From: Trichostrongylus colubriformis
Taxonomy: Eukaryota > Nematoda > Chromadorea > Rhabditida > Trichostrongylidae
Assembly (NCBI GenBank): GCA_963978905.1
Contig: OZ022256.1
Location: 9,407,501-9,471,500 of the forward strand
Direction of reading: 5' to 3'
Length of the DNA stretch: 64,000 nucleotides
Numbering within the stretch: the stretch's first letter is position 1; each line of letters starts with the position of its first letter. The notes beneath the pieces are model-generated. The model ran no database searches. It was not told where the DNA came from and worked only from the letters and a program-made list of their open reading frames with translations. The position numbers were made by a program, and so were the translations under genes. Positions 53,601 to 64,000 of this stretch are shown here, piece after piece.

Positions 53601-55954
53601 CCTATCGCGCAGCGCATCGGACGCCGCCACGCAAATATTCTGTACTAATGCTGCCACGCTATGGAAGAGAAGTCGAGGGTTATGATCCTAAAATCACGAA
53701 TTTAACCTTTGAAATTCTGTAGAATCCAACCAAATTTCAGCAAATCCGAAAAGTTATCAGGTTCTTTCAAGGCAGGTCCGTATCTCACTAAACCAAGCTC
53801 AGTCTATCATAATAGAAATAAAGTGAGTACATGGGCGTGGCCCATCTTCAGAAGTTTGGTCTATCAACCGCGCTTTGATTTATCACTTGCGTTAGTTGAC
53901 TTTAACATTCACCTATTATTATTGTCATTATTGATTCATCAATTTGAGTTTGTCTTTTGTCATTTCTATATTTGTAATATAATATATTTTTCCATGCTTT
54001 TTATTAAATTTTCTCAGAAATTCCTTCCATTCCAGCTCTTTTTCATTTTTCAGCCTTACCATTAGTCTTCATGGAACTAATTTCAACAATTTCGACAGAG
54101 TTTGTCGTTAATAGCTCATATATCGCGGTATTTCCCTGGTGGAATGACATTACGGTACTTGTTGTGCTACTTTTATCTATTATTATTTCATTATTCTGTT
54201 GATGCTGCAACCAGTAACAACAAATCGATTAAAAAAGCGTTGTTATTGCAGCTATGAAATGCTAGGTGAATGGGATAGTGGCAAGTGGCGCCATTAGCAA
54301 CTGCATCGACCGGTCAGGGTTGTGTTTTGAATTGATCAGCCCGCATGAACAAATGAATGAATGGAGATGTCCCATGGCACAGATCCGAGTAGATATCAGT
54401 GGTTCGAGCAGGCCTCGCTTCCTGGGCTCTACTGCATTCCGAAAATCGAAGTCCTTACATTCTAGAGACGGCCGTCCGTTCTAAATCGACGAGTAACTAT
54501 TTTCTAAAATAAAAGCCACCAACTGCGGAGACAGCTCATCCTACTAGTACTTTCAACTGCTTTCGGTCGTTATTTAAATGACAAAGATGACAGTCGATTG
54601 TTGACAAACACAAGTTCCGTCGTGCTATCACAACAACCGGTCGACAGTTGGGTACGGTTGAATTGCAACATTATTTACGCGTGTGCCTTAGATAGTTAAG
54701 TGAACAACGGGGACTTTACAGCTGAACAGGATCAATTGTATTTACGAGAAGATGTTTAACCATTACTTCATAAATGTGGGAAAAACAATATGAAGCTCCA
54801 AAACCTTATTTTGAGATATTCAAAAATTTCCACAAATATTACAAAAACATTTGAGCCGAGCCTTTTGGCAAACTTTCGGCACTTAGCGCCTTTTTTGGAC
54901 TGTAATATACCAATTTATTTTATTTTATATATTGACACTTTATGAAGGAGTCAGCAGATGTGTATCCGTCCGACTTGCTGTTGCCGCAAACCGCATCCTA
55001 CCGAATTGCTGAGAGTGGAGCAGGAAATTTTTTTCTCAAGAACTTTAGATTGGCCCAAGGCTTCGAACAGTACAGTACTCGAGGACATAACCTTATAGCT
55101 TTAATCCGGCATGGGCATAAAATCCTTTCTAAGAACGACATTAGAACTGATTTCTGTGAGGACATATGTCTAGAAGTAATTTATGTACTTGCTGAAAAGA
55201 TTCGCAGTCTGTTGACTGGTGCAAACAAGCGGAAAATTCAGGCTGCAAGCAGCTGAATTAATTGTTGGCTACTTGCACACTAAAACGTAGTTTTGGTGAA
55301 TTTTCTGTGACATTTTATGCAATTTCGCATGGCTTTTTTAGTCATCCTTCATACAAGAAACTGGATTTACGGAGATTATAAAGAAAGCCCATGAAGCGGT
55401 AAGAGAATGCGATCTGTAGTATGATAGAGCACATTAAGGGCGTGATATTCATACTAAACAAAAATTACATGCAAACTGCCGAAAAAATAGGCACAAAAAA
55501 ACTTCGTCTCACTTACATCACAAAACTTCTGAAAAGGGTCAAAGACGAGAGGTCTGCATATAAAAAAAGGGCTGCTGTTGCTGTGGGGCACAAGACTACA
55601 TACATACGTTCCGGCGCTATCGCCAAGGATTTTCAGTCTGAGCCCTAGTGTAGGAAACGCCTCTACCCCTCTCAATAAGGATTAGGTAAAAAAATATACA
55701 TTTGAATGTACAAGTTGATGATTGTAGAACGGGGCCTCGAGTGAAGGATGACAGCACAACAACGACTTCCAAATTGACGAATGAGCTATTCGAGGCTAAA
55801 TCGATGGATATACAAAGGTATGTATACAAATTACGCGCGAAAGGCTTATACTAAAATCGCGAATGAACCTCGATTCCCTTGCCTCGTCGAAATTCGTTGA
55901 ATACCTTGAGCTGAGCTCACTCATTTGCGAGCCCTCGCCTTAGCTTAATGCAAT

Positions 55955-56120
55955 TCCGCGTTCATACTCAACGCCGGCAGGGCGTGGCTGCGTTCAGAGG
56001 CACTGAGGCAGAGTTACACGGGAGAGGTGCACAGTCGGCGCAGGCAAAGAGGTATGGTGCAACAGGCGGAGACGCAGAGAATCGCAGTCACGCCCTATCT
56101 TCGGCACCGCAGAGTATGTC
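55955..56120. repeat. GC-rich fold-back repeat, member 1
   Basis: Left GTTCATACTCAACGCCGGCA..GGGCGTGGCTGCG and the complement of the right end GGACATACTCTGCGGTGCC..GGGCGTGACTGCG are imperfect inverted repeats. A related unit lies at 56835-56950. Probably a small non-autonomous element. Confidence 0.5.
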
Positions 56121-56834
56121 CAAAGTGGACCTCGTCGCCGCGCAGTTTGCCGAGGATTTTGTCTCAAATACGAAATATACCTTTTCCTATCACAGAGTAC
56201 AACCCCTTTTGAGACCCCTGCTTAGCCGTGTACCATAAACCGTTTTCCGGAAATTTTGTAAAAAATGACTTTTAATTTTTTTCGCTGTATTGTTGAACTA
56301 AAGTTTATTATTGCTGTGCAAATAACCGGGCAGATAACTAACATAAATCACAGATTAATAATTAAATATCACAAATTGCCAACCAACCCAAAGCTCGATT
56401 TTAGCTTTGGAATGTAAAAATAAATAGTGAACATTGCATGAAACCTAGGAGCCAAATGAAAGAGTGAGAGAAGATATTGATTGAAGGGAAATGCGAATCG
56501 TCCAAGGAAAGGGAAGCAGTGGAATGCTATCGTAGTAATATGCAAATAGACAATAGATTTGTACAGGAACGAAAATCATTTTCTAATGCCTAAGGCATCA
56601 ATTAACTATCAAAGTACTATTCAAAAAATGCACAACCATAACACATAGTTACTTGTAACTGAATGAAATGAATCGAATATTAGCACAATTTAACTGTAAT
56701 TGTTATATGGTCAAAGCTACCCCCAAACCGCAAATGAGTGTGTGTGGAGCCAAAAAAATATGAGAATCTCAAAAAGTACCCAGTATATTCCAAAAATGCA
56801 TAAGGGACGTCTCACGAAAAACGGCCGTAAACTC

Positions 56835-56950
56835 GCGTTTATACTTCGCACTGGTTGCGCTCACAGGCAGCGAGAACGGTTGGCACAGGCGAAGACGACA
56901 CACAGCCACGCCCTGCCGCCGTCACTGCAAAGTATGAACGTGGCCCAATG
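56835..56950. repeat. GC-rich fold-back repeat, member 2
   Basis: GTTTATACTTCGCACTGGTT at the left and, on the opposite strand, GTTCATACTTTGCAGTGACG at the right. The middle AGCCACGCCCTGCCG matches member 1. Confidence 0.5.
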
Positions 56951-57349
56951 GTGGAGGACACGATCAGCCGCGGTCCATTACTGTGGCGTTGTCATCCATA
57001 TCGTTTTCTTCTGCTCATGATCGATCAGAGTCACTATCTTAAGTAGAAACATATCGAATTATTGCGTAATTTTATGACCCAGCATATACATATTATCGAA
57101 ATTAGAACGGTCAGAATGGTAAACCGTGTCCAAAATTGTTTCCGTATACAACTATGTTCATTACACTATGCAATTGTGAATGTATGCACTACACAATGCA
57201 ATTAGAATGTAAATCGCAACAAAGACCTTTTTTTGGAAAGTGATGACTGCCCTTTCAAAATGAATTTCGAAGTATTTAACACTCACATCAGGCGAGTGTA
57301 TTATGTGCAACTACTGCAGCATTACACGCTATCTGTCGTCTGAGGGTGG

Positions 57350-57564
57350 GGTCCACGAGGTCGAATTTCCGCGCGGCCGCGCGCGATGAGCGGCACGGCG
57401 GGTGCGAGTGCCAGTGGCAGGGCATGGCAGCCTTCAAGCGGGGCAGTGTGGCATGAGTGGAAGGCGCAGACGTGACGCAGTCACGCTCGGCCGGACGACC
57501 AAGGGCAATCGATACGGCGAGTCGTACGGGGGCGCCGCGAAGCGGAAATTCGACCTCGTGGACC
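57350..57564. repeat. 215-bp GC-rich unit with perfect 23-bp inverted ends
   Basis: 57350-57372 (starting GGTCCACGAGGTCGAATTTC) and 57542-57564 are exact inverted copies. The interior is CpG-rich, with a small palindrome GTGACGCAGTCAC near 57472. No coding role seen. Confidence 0.75.
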
Positions 57565-58159
57565 TTACCCGTCGTCTGATGGTGACCAAGGATTGCTCAG
57601 TGAGGACTATGGTATACTGTTCTGAGACTCTTTGAACTTATAATTTTGTCAAATAAAATCTTCGCACCTGTTGACACACATGTTTCACAACACCTCTTGC
57701 CGGACCCTGTGAAGAGACCATGAGCACTGAAGCCGAACAATTTATCGCTTCCAGTTCTTTCTCCACTGCTGACGCCTAAACTCATGTACGTAGTGACAGA
57801 CGCAGCGGCATATTTCACGTAATTATCTGAAAGGAACGGCAAGCGGATCATCATTCCAACTGGACCTCCGATTATCTGGCTAACAGCGTACAACATGAGG
57901 CTGGGCTAGCATGTGCATGGAATTAGTATGGCTACGGATGTGCGCCACGATATTCGAACCACCTCGAAGAATGGCGATCGCGCCTTTAAGCTTGCGGTCG
58001 TGTCACAACGAACCAGCTAGGTACTTGTCGCGCGTAGTGACCCAATACGAGTGTTCTGACGCACGTTCGCAAATTTACCACACTTGCTTCCTAGCTTGCG
58101 GTGGTTTTTCATTGGTGGGTCTCCCTGACTGTGACCTGATAAGGAAATCATAGATTCAC

Positions 58160-61100
58160 CTTATCCATGAGATCTTTAGCCTGTTTCGTGGTGATTTTCT
58201 CTCCACAGAAGTCCTCCTTAACATCTTTGATCTGCTTTGCAGACTTGAATTTGATTCGAATCACAATTGGATAGATACGAAGGGAATGAAGACGTTGAAT
58301 GCCACTTGGCGATACATCGACGATACAATGGATACTGAAAAAGTTATTCAGAAATTCCTTGACCAATTCGCTCTCGAAAGGTGTGTTTCTCACCCCATCT
58401 CGGCAAAATGTTGAATAGCAGGTGCTGTGATGACATCATAGAGAGTTTCTCTCCTTCTGACCTCAATTAGTTCACAACTGGCAAGCAGCCGATCGACCTC
58501 CATGGACTGTAGAGCACGGCATTCCGGAACACAGTGCGAAAATCTGAATCAAATGGCATGAATAAGACGATGAAGGATAAAGTTTTCGACGTTCATCAAT
58601 CCCTTACTTGGATGCGCCGCGCATTCCATTTCCATTCAAAATTGTGGTGGTACGTGAAAGCGATTTTGCCTGTACAATGAATTACGGGGACCAGCCGATG
58701 CGTAAGCCACTGCTTCTGTTCTTTCAGGTGAGCCTCTTTCCAATTTAGGGATGGGAGGCTTGGGTGGCCTGGGTGGGCTTTGATGTAGGATTTGATTCCC
58801 GCATCATGACAAGGAGAGGCTCAACCTGCCACCATCCCATCTCCGAGATGATTTGATTCAGAAAAGATCTTAATAAGACCTTGAATCCTTTTGTGAAACA
58901 CACAGAGCCGTCATTTTCCAGATAAAAAGCATATAGAGGAGATGTGGAAACCATGCCAGTTCGTTGCATTCGAAAATTTTTTTTAAAAAATTGTGTTTGG
59001 ATTCCCGCCAAATATTAGGAACAATTTGCAACAATATGTTTTCACCGAGAGATGAAATTTCGCAAGGTCGACAGTTTTTATGTCACATTCAGTCAGGGAG
59101 GACTAACTAGGGAAGGGTTTCAAATTCCCATGGAACTTTGGAAGAGACCCGGGTATATCGATAGAGCTTCGAATACTGATTATAACTGTGAAAACCAAAA
59201 TTGCTAAATGGCATTCTGAAACGAGTTACGAGGGGTCAAAGTTTGCTTGTGACACCTCATTGGCGAGGCACTTTGCCATCAGCACGGCCGTTGCTAAGCC
59301 AGTATCGACCACCTTAGCTTACTGGTAGTGTTTCAGACCTGCAGGATTGAGTTGGACACTATCAGTAAGCCACGGTGGTCGATGCTGGCTTACAAGGGAA
59401 GGATGGTCAGTCGAAGTGGTCGTTTGAAATGGGGTTTATACCAATGATAGGGCTCGGGATGCCATTCACCAATCTGCATTCCATATCTGCTGTCCGTCTC
59501 TGGGAGCAGAGTTACAATTTGCGAGGCGCTATGTCATCAGCACGGCCGTTGCAGCTACAAGCAACGGCCTCCGTGGCTCATAGGTAGTGTTCCGGATCTG
59601 CAGGCCAAGGGTCATGGGCCCCGCCGGTGCGGGCTTTTTTGCATTTTGTGTTTCATTGTCAGTAGGTGCTTTTCGTTCACTTCTGGACGTTTCCTTGTAC
59701 TGGTACCCATCATTTACTCTGCCAACTACTAACATTACTCACAAGGGAAAGATACCAAGTCGAAGGAATCCCGTACCACACGATTTAGGCGTTGTTGCGT
59801 AAAAAGATTATGATATTCGCGCACAGGGGGTCGAATTACCCCTCTGTGCAAATTTTCAGCCAAATCCAGTTTTTGGTCCAACTTCGGAAAATTAGGGGTG
59901 GCCAAGGGGTGAAGTGGTAGTTTTTGAATTTTCTTCTACTCATAACCCTGCAACCTGAACAGGATAGCCTATACATACCTTTCACACTTGCCCATCGCAC
60001 TAAATGTACGAAACAAGCATCAAATAGGAGCATTTCCTAGGCAAGGGTCAACGACTTCTCCTTTGTTCAGGCCGTGAACTTTCCCGAAATTTGGTCAAAT
60101 CCTCGAATTGGCTAAAAACTTGTCCATTGGGGTAATTTGACTCCCTGAACACGAAAATCGCCCTGATTTTGCGCAAGAACGTCTGGCTCGCGTGCTATGG
60201 GCTTTCAAACCTACCATGTAATAGTACTGCTTTTTCAAAAAAAAAACCTCCACAACTCCGCTAAGAAAATCGTTCTGCAAATTTTGAATACAGATTCGAG
60301 ATCAGCGTCCGAAAATACGTCGGACCATATGTATCCCATTCTGAATGGCCACTTCGACCTGGGGTTCTTCCCTTGTGAGTTTCTTCTCTTTCAACGCTTG
60401 TAACTCTGCTCCCAGAGACGGGCAGCAGATATGAATGCAGATAGGTAAATGGCATCCCGAGCTCTATCATTGGTATAAACCCCATTTCAAACGGCCACTT
60501 CCACTTACCATACTTCCCTTGTTAGCACGGCCGGCCGTGCTGCTGGCAAAGTGCCTCGCCAATGAGGTGTCACAGGCAAACTTTGAACCCTCGTAACTCG
60601 CTTCAGAATGCCATTTAGCAATTTTGCTAGATGAATTTACCACAAAATAAGTATTTACGACAAAATGAGATTCACGGCTCCCTTTTAGGTGGCGATCGGC
60701 TAAATCGACTTCGCCTTGGTGCTGACGGCGATTCCTTTTACGTGAGGATTAATGTCGATCCTCACGTAGATGGTTTTCACAGTTATAATCAGTATTCGAA
60801 GCTCTATCGATCCACCCGGGTCTCATCCTAAAGTTCCATGGGAAGTTGAAACCCTTACCCAGTAAGACGCTTGCAGGTGTATCCAAACTTGCACTGTCGA
60901 AAAACCCAAGCACCTGTACTTTCGCTGCCGAAATCGAACTTCAGAACGCGTAAGTTTTTGCATGTCACACAATAACAGTGCAAATCTATTCGTTGTTAAC
61001 AAGAATTCCAGTTCATGACACTCACTTGCTTGAATCGTCGAGAAGTGTCTGAATGAATGGTGTGAGAAGTGGGCCAAAAAGCACAATTGGTCGTCGTTTC

Positions 61101-63963
61101 GACGACGAAACCCGCTCTACACGTTCGTAAATTGGTCGCGTTAGTGTCATGCGGTTCTGCAAAAAGGACAAAAGGATGTTGGCAATTGATTACGGGGGCG
61201 AAAAAAAACGCTATACCTTGGCTTTTTTGCCTCGCAAATCACTACGTTCCATATGAGTAGCTGAGGGAATAATTCCGTTTTCTCGTTGTCGACCCTCACG
61301 ATCCACTTTCCAAGCACGCCATTTACCTCGTTGTCCCATGAACATCGTATTGTCGACGAATACTATTTCACCCTGTAAAAGTGTGAATAAATTAGCCCAA
61401 ATTAGCCCAACAACAATAACAAACAACGACAACAAACAATCAGAAATGTACCGCTTTGATATCAAGCTCGTCTTTGTTTTCACTGTTCCGATCGACATTA
61501 ATCCTCACGTAAAAGGAATCGCCGTCAGCACCAAGGCGAAGTCGATTTAGCCGATCGCCACCTAAAAGGGAGCCGTGAATCTCATTTTGTCGTAAATACT
61601 TATTTTGTGGTAAATTCATCTAGCAGATTAACGTTCGCAGAACAGACAAATGATGGAAATTGATGGCATCGCAAAATCCTTTCGAAAAAAGCCAAAAGCA
61701 TTTGAATCCCCGCCAATTCCCGCCAGGAACGTTTGTATCAGTTTCGGTCCCATGGAACCATTTCGCGTCTCCTACTGATGTTCAGGGAGTACATTCGCTT
61801 CCGTGACTTTCCTATATGAATTCATCCAATTCATTTATTCAGAGTTGGAAAAGCCACAGTCGTGCACGCGGGAAACATTCGAAGGAGCGAAAAGTCGTCG
61901 CCAGAAAACTAAAAATGATTGCCCAAATAGCAAGTTAAAAATTTAGATAATTTTTGATCGCATGCTTTTTGCACGTTAGTTTGTGAAGAAAATCACGGAC
62001 ATGGATCGTGACTAACCGTCTTCCACATGAAGTTCTGCCATCTCGGAGAGGCTCTCAAGAAGAGCCTCAGTCGCTTCCTCCAACGTCGCTCCGCGTACAT
62101 TGTATCCGTCAATTTCAAGAATAAGGTCTCCTTCCTGAAAAACACAGCGCAGAAGTTTTTTATGCGTGCTTAAAAACGGTTCCGGATCTCGTGGATTTTT
62201 GAAAATTACATTATAGTAGGTGCTGAATGGTCTCAGTGATGAGATCCCAATGTCCTCAATAGTTAATGGATCGCGATCAGGGTACACCGGGAGTCGGGGA
62301 TTCCTTGATGGAGTATAGTAGTTGACCGGACAGAGGGGGGGGGGGAGGGGATTGTGGAAAAAAAGCTGGTAAACAGCGATATGGGAGTGGTAGCGGGGGT
62401 AGTTAGGGGAAGATAAGAGATGAGTCGAGGGGTTCCCAAGAAGAAGTCTAGACGTGGTTTGTGCTGTAAAGTGGGGGGTTCTTTCACGATTCTTTCAGGG
62501 CCCCTTTCTCTGGCGAATTTTAGACAGATGAGGCCACTTCTTAAAAAGGCCATCATTCAATAAACATACTTTGTTCTAGGAAGCAATGCTATGATAATCG
62601 ATTGTGGAAAAATAGCTTGAGAGGGAACAGGCGACGACCAGGGGTTGGGTGTCGTATTCAGGGTACACCGGCAGTTAGATATTCCTTGAAGGGGGGTCGT
62701 TTTGGACCGGACAGAAGGGGAGTTGTATCTTTAATTTTATTATATTATTCTTTTATTATACTATTAACTGTTATATATTATATTATTAACTATTAACTAT
62801 ATTATATTATATGGGCTAAATTTCACCGACCCGAAAGGGTTTTAACTTTTCATGGAACTCTGAAATGAGACCGAGTTCGATCGATATGGTGATTACAAAT
62901 GTGGATACCAAAATTGCAAAATGCTGTTCCGAAGCGAGTTAGGAAGGGTCACAGTTTGTTTGCGATTATTCATAACAGGGTACTTTGCTTTGCGCGATTC
63001 ACCAAGAAGAGTAATCGAGGGCACCACAGCAAAAGTACTATGTACCACAAAGTCACGGCGATCATTCCTGAGCCTCACTGACGCATTCTTCGAGCGAGGT
63101 CCTCCCTCCCCCACGCCGACCAGTCATGCAAGCAAAGATCCCTCCTAACGCGCTTCGGAGCGGCATATTGCAATCCTGGTTTCCATAGTTGTAGTCAGCA
63201 TTCAAACTCTATCGATCCACAAAGGTCTCATTTTAAGGTTCCATGCAAAGCTAATATTCTTTCCTGGTGAGCCCCAGTTTCTTATTTCAAGTGTTCTGAT
63301 GAAACTACTACATCGAGGCTGCTCTTACGTCACCGTGTAGGCTGGTCTTCAGTACCGTCGCAACGTAAATTCTCACCTGTAGTTCTCCTGCAGCTGCTTC
63401 CGACAATATACCCATCGCATTCCCTCCACACAAACGCACTGATTTCCTTGGAACGGTTACCCATCGAGGATTCGATGAGCCACTTACCAACAGTGTAACC
63501 TACAAATATTACAATTCCCTGTAGCTTCTAAATGTAAAATAAAATAAAGTACACCTTACACTTCAAAAGGATAATAACCCATAAAATGAAGTGAAGCGCT
63601 GCCCTTAGAAATGCTCTGCTCACCTCATCTTGGCTGACACAAAATTGCGTCAGAACTTTACTAGCAGCATCCTTATCAGCCGATCGCATATTTATACCAC
63701 CGACCTAAATACGTAGGAATTCACTAATAATCATCATATGTATTATTTCACGTTTTCTGATTATTTAATTAGAAACAAGTGAAATCCCACGTCAAGCAGA
63801 CGATCCCCTTTCCGGACAAGACCATTCGCTCTACCAGGCACATTGGAGATCACCACTCCGCCATTCGAGTTTTCCAAACCGAGTCCGAATTCATTGCCTT
63901 CCTTGCTAAGGCACACTCGACGGACTTTGTCGGAAGTTTCGTAAAGCAACGTCCCAGATGGGG
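58160..63963 (-). CDS. DLG5-type MAGUK scaffold, C-terminal part (PDZ-PDZ-SH3-GuK), partial
   Basis: Membrane-associated guanylate-kinase-like scaffold for cell polarity and junctions. Nine exons found (minus): 63791-63963, 63624-63704, 63377-63499, 62017-62134, 61452-61561, 61217-61372, 61026-61156, 58394-58543, 58160-58334, with consistent phases, about 405 residues. PDZ A spans the first three exons (GNEFGLGLENSNGGVVISNV, then GDRLLDVGGINMRSAD). PDZ B follows with VRLCGGNAMGI and EGDLILEIDGYNVRGAT. DGDSFYVRINVDR opens the SH3 segment (IVFVDNTMFMGQRGKWRAWK, NGIIPS). The GuK part has RPIVLFGPLLTPF in place of a P-loop, then HCIVDVSPSGIQRLHSLRIY and IKFKSAKQIKDV. These are the DLG5 hallmarks as I know them and fit DLG1 or ZO-1 less well. 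The gene starts beyond 64000 and its last exon was not located. PDZ B is unusually short between its first strands. Confidence 0.85.
59106..60863. mobile_element. Long-inverted-repeat element LIR, copy 2 (in DLG5-like intron)
   Basis: Left end ACTAGGGAAGGG, right end CCCTTACCCAGT; arms of several hundred bp share the family sequence of 2942-3895 (ATTATAACTGTGAAAACCAA and its complement). Inner arms repeat ATGGGGTTTATACCAATGAT in inverted orientation at 59430 and 60467. A further hairpin lies at 59292-59395 (TAAGCCAGTATCGACCACC and its complement). The right arm is interrupted by a piece of the host gene's own exon (60625-60760). Confidence 0.75.
60625..60760 (+). repeat. 136-bp captured copy of a DLG5-like intron/exon boundary
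   Basis: Exact inverted copy of 61490-61625. It contains about 64 bp of intron, the acceptor TTTTAG and the first 72 nt of the exon coding GGDRLNRLRLGADGDSFYVR. It interrupts the right arm of the LIR element between CAATTTTG and GTTTTCAC, and is followed by about 11 bp of filler (CTCACGTAGAT) that makes an 11-bp hairpin with the copy's end. In this orientation it is antisense to the host gene and cannot act as its exon. Confidence 0.92.
62277..62350 (+). repeat. Dispersed repeat S, copy 5
   Basis: AGGGTACACCGGGAGTCGGG followed by GATTCCTTGATGG, GTTGACCGGACAGA and a 12-G run. Antisense to the DLG5-like gene. Confidence 0.7.
62661..62735 (+). repeat. Dispersed repeat S, copy 6
   Basis: GGGTACACCGGCAGTTAGAT, ATTCCTTGAAGGGGGGTCGT and GGACCGGACAGAAGGGGAG. 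Adjacent to a TATTATATTA-rich tract at 62738-62815. Confidence 0.7.
62832..63268. mobile_element. Long-inverted-repeat element LIR, copy 3 (diverged)
   Basis: Left arm has CATGGAACTCTGAAATGAGA and ACCAAAATTGCAAAATGCTG; the right arm has the complements (CTCATTTTAAGGTTCCATG and GCATATTGCAATCCTGGTTT). Ends are approximate. Lies in the intron between exons 63377-63499 and 62017-62134 of the DLG5-like gene. Confidence 0.65.
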
Positions 63964-64000
63964 CTGTAATAAAGCATGGGGTAAGAACAGTAAGAGTAAT

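Larger units (their letters stand above)
45855..58159. other. Intergenic, repeat-bearing; may hold unseen 3' exons of the DLG5-like gene
   Basis: Separate repeats are listed at 46214, 47800, 48063, 50360, 55955, 56835 and 57350. Frames at 48802-49122, 54942-55256 and 55421-55648 (plus) and 52751-52966 (minus) are open but lack family motifs, splice partners or repeats that would explain them. The last GuK exon or exons of the scaffold gene should lie left of 58160 on the minus strand; I looked for a segment ending in a VLWIP-like motif and did not find it. Confidence 0.4.

Noticed and set aside
57597..57896. Minus frame of 99 codons as the last exon of the DLG5-like gene
   Set aside because: The acceptor phase at its TTTCAG does not match the preceding exon and the sequence lacks the expected GuK ending.
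60631..60831. Plus-strand frame with GGDRLNRLRLGADGDSFYVR as an independent gene
   Set aside because: It is the captured copy of a DLG5-like exon inside a transposon arm, with no further exons.
58160..63963. Assignment as DLG1 or ZO-1 orthologue
   Set aside because: LCGGN in the last PDZ, DSFYVR before SH3, VDNTxxxGxxGxWxAW in SH3 and RLHSLRIYPIVI..KSAKQIK in GuK fit DLG5 better.

Overview
The window is nuclear DNA of a nematode, most likely a strongylid (hookworm-like, clade V) parasite; that genus-level placement is inference. The evidence is three spliced genes with short exons, GT..AG introns and nematode-type TTTCAG acceptors: a calcium/calmodulin-dependent kinase very close to C. elegans CMK-1, a nematode cuticle collagen with the COL_cuticle_N signature and the conserved C-terminal [12 protein letters not shown] ending, and a DLG5-type MAGUK scaffold. 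Introns are large and full of small DNA transposons. No bacterial operons, CRISPR arrays or rRNA genes are visible.

Layout. 1-8.4 kb is repeat-rich intergenic DNA: an LPRENEPLNQFP-motif repeat, a 196-bp inverted-repeat element, a 954-bp long-inverted-repeat element, two tRNA-derived repeats and a dead DD37D-type Tc1/mariner transposase. At 8.5-8.9 kb lies a candidate three-exon gene for a small secreted protein with a TATA box. 9-15.5 kb is intergenic. 15.49-31.04 kb (minus strand) is the complete cmk-1 orthologue in ten coding exons. Its last intron holds a 1,571-bp Tc1-like element, and its 8.45-kb second intron holds palindromic MITEs, a twin 213-bp MITE pair and three perfect CRE octamers. 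31-43.8 kb is intergenic, with a TTAA-flanked piggyBac-like MITE, a second transposase remnant and several dispersed repeats. 43.86-45.52 kb (minus) is a complete four-exon cuticle collagen with a polyA signal, a putative trans-splice acceptor and a TATA box. 46-58 kb is intergenic or beyond the unlocated 3' exons of the scaffold gene. 58.16-63.96 kb (minus) is the C-terminal half of the DLG5-like gene (PDZ-PDZ-SH3-GuK), which runs off the right edge of the window.

The three confidently modelled genes are all on the minus strand but are unrelated in function (calcium signalling, cuticle, cell polarity/junction scaffold) and are separated by more than 12 kb each, so there is no sign of an operon. 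The most unusual structure is a 136-bp perfect inverted copy of a DLG5 intron/exon boundary (acceptor plus start of the exon before the SH3 domain), embedded in the arm of a long-inverted-repeat element in the neighbouring intron. All exon joins were made by hand from splice signals and phase; no database search was run.
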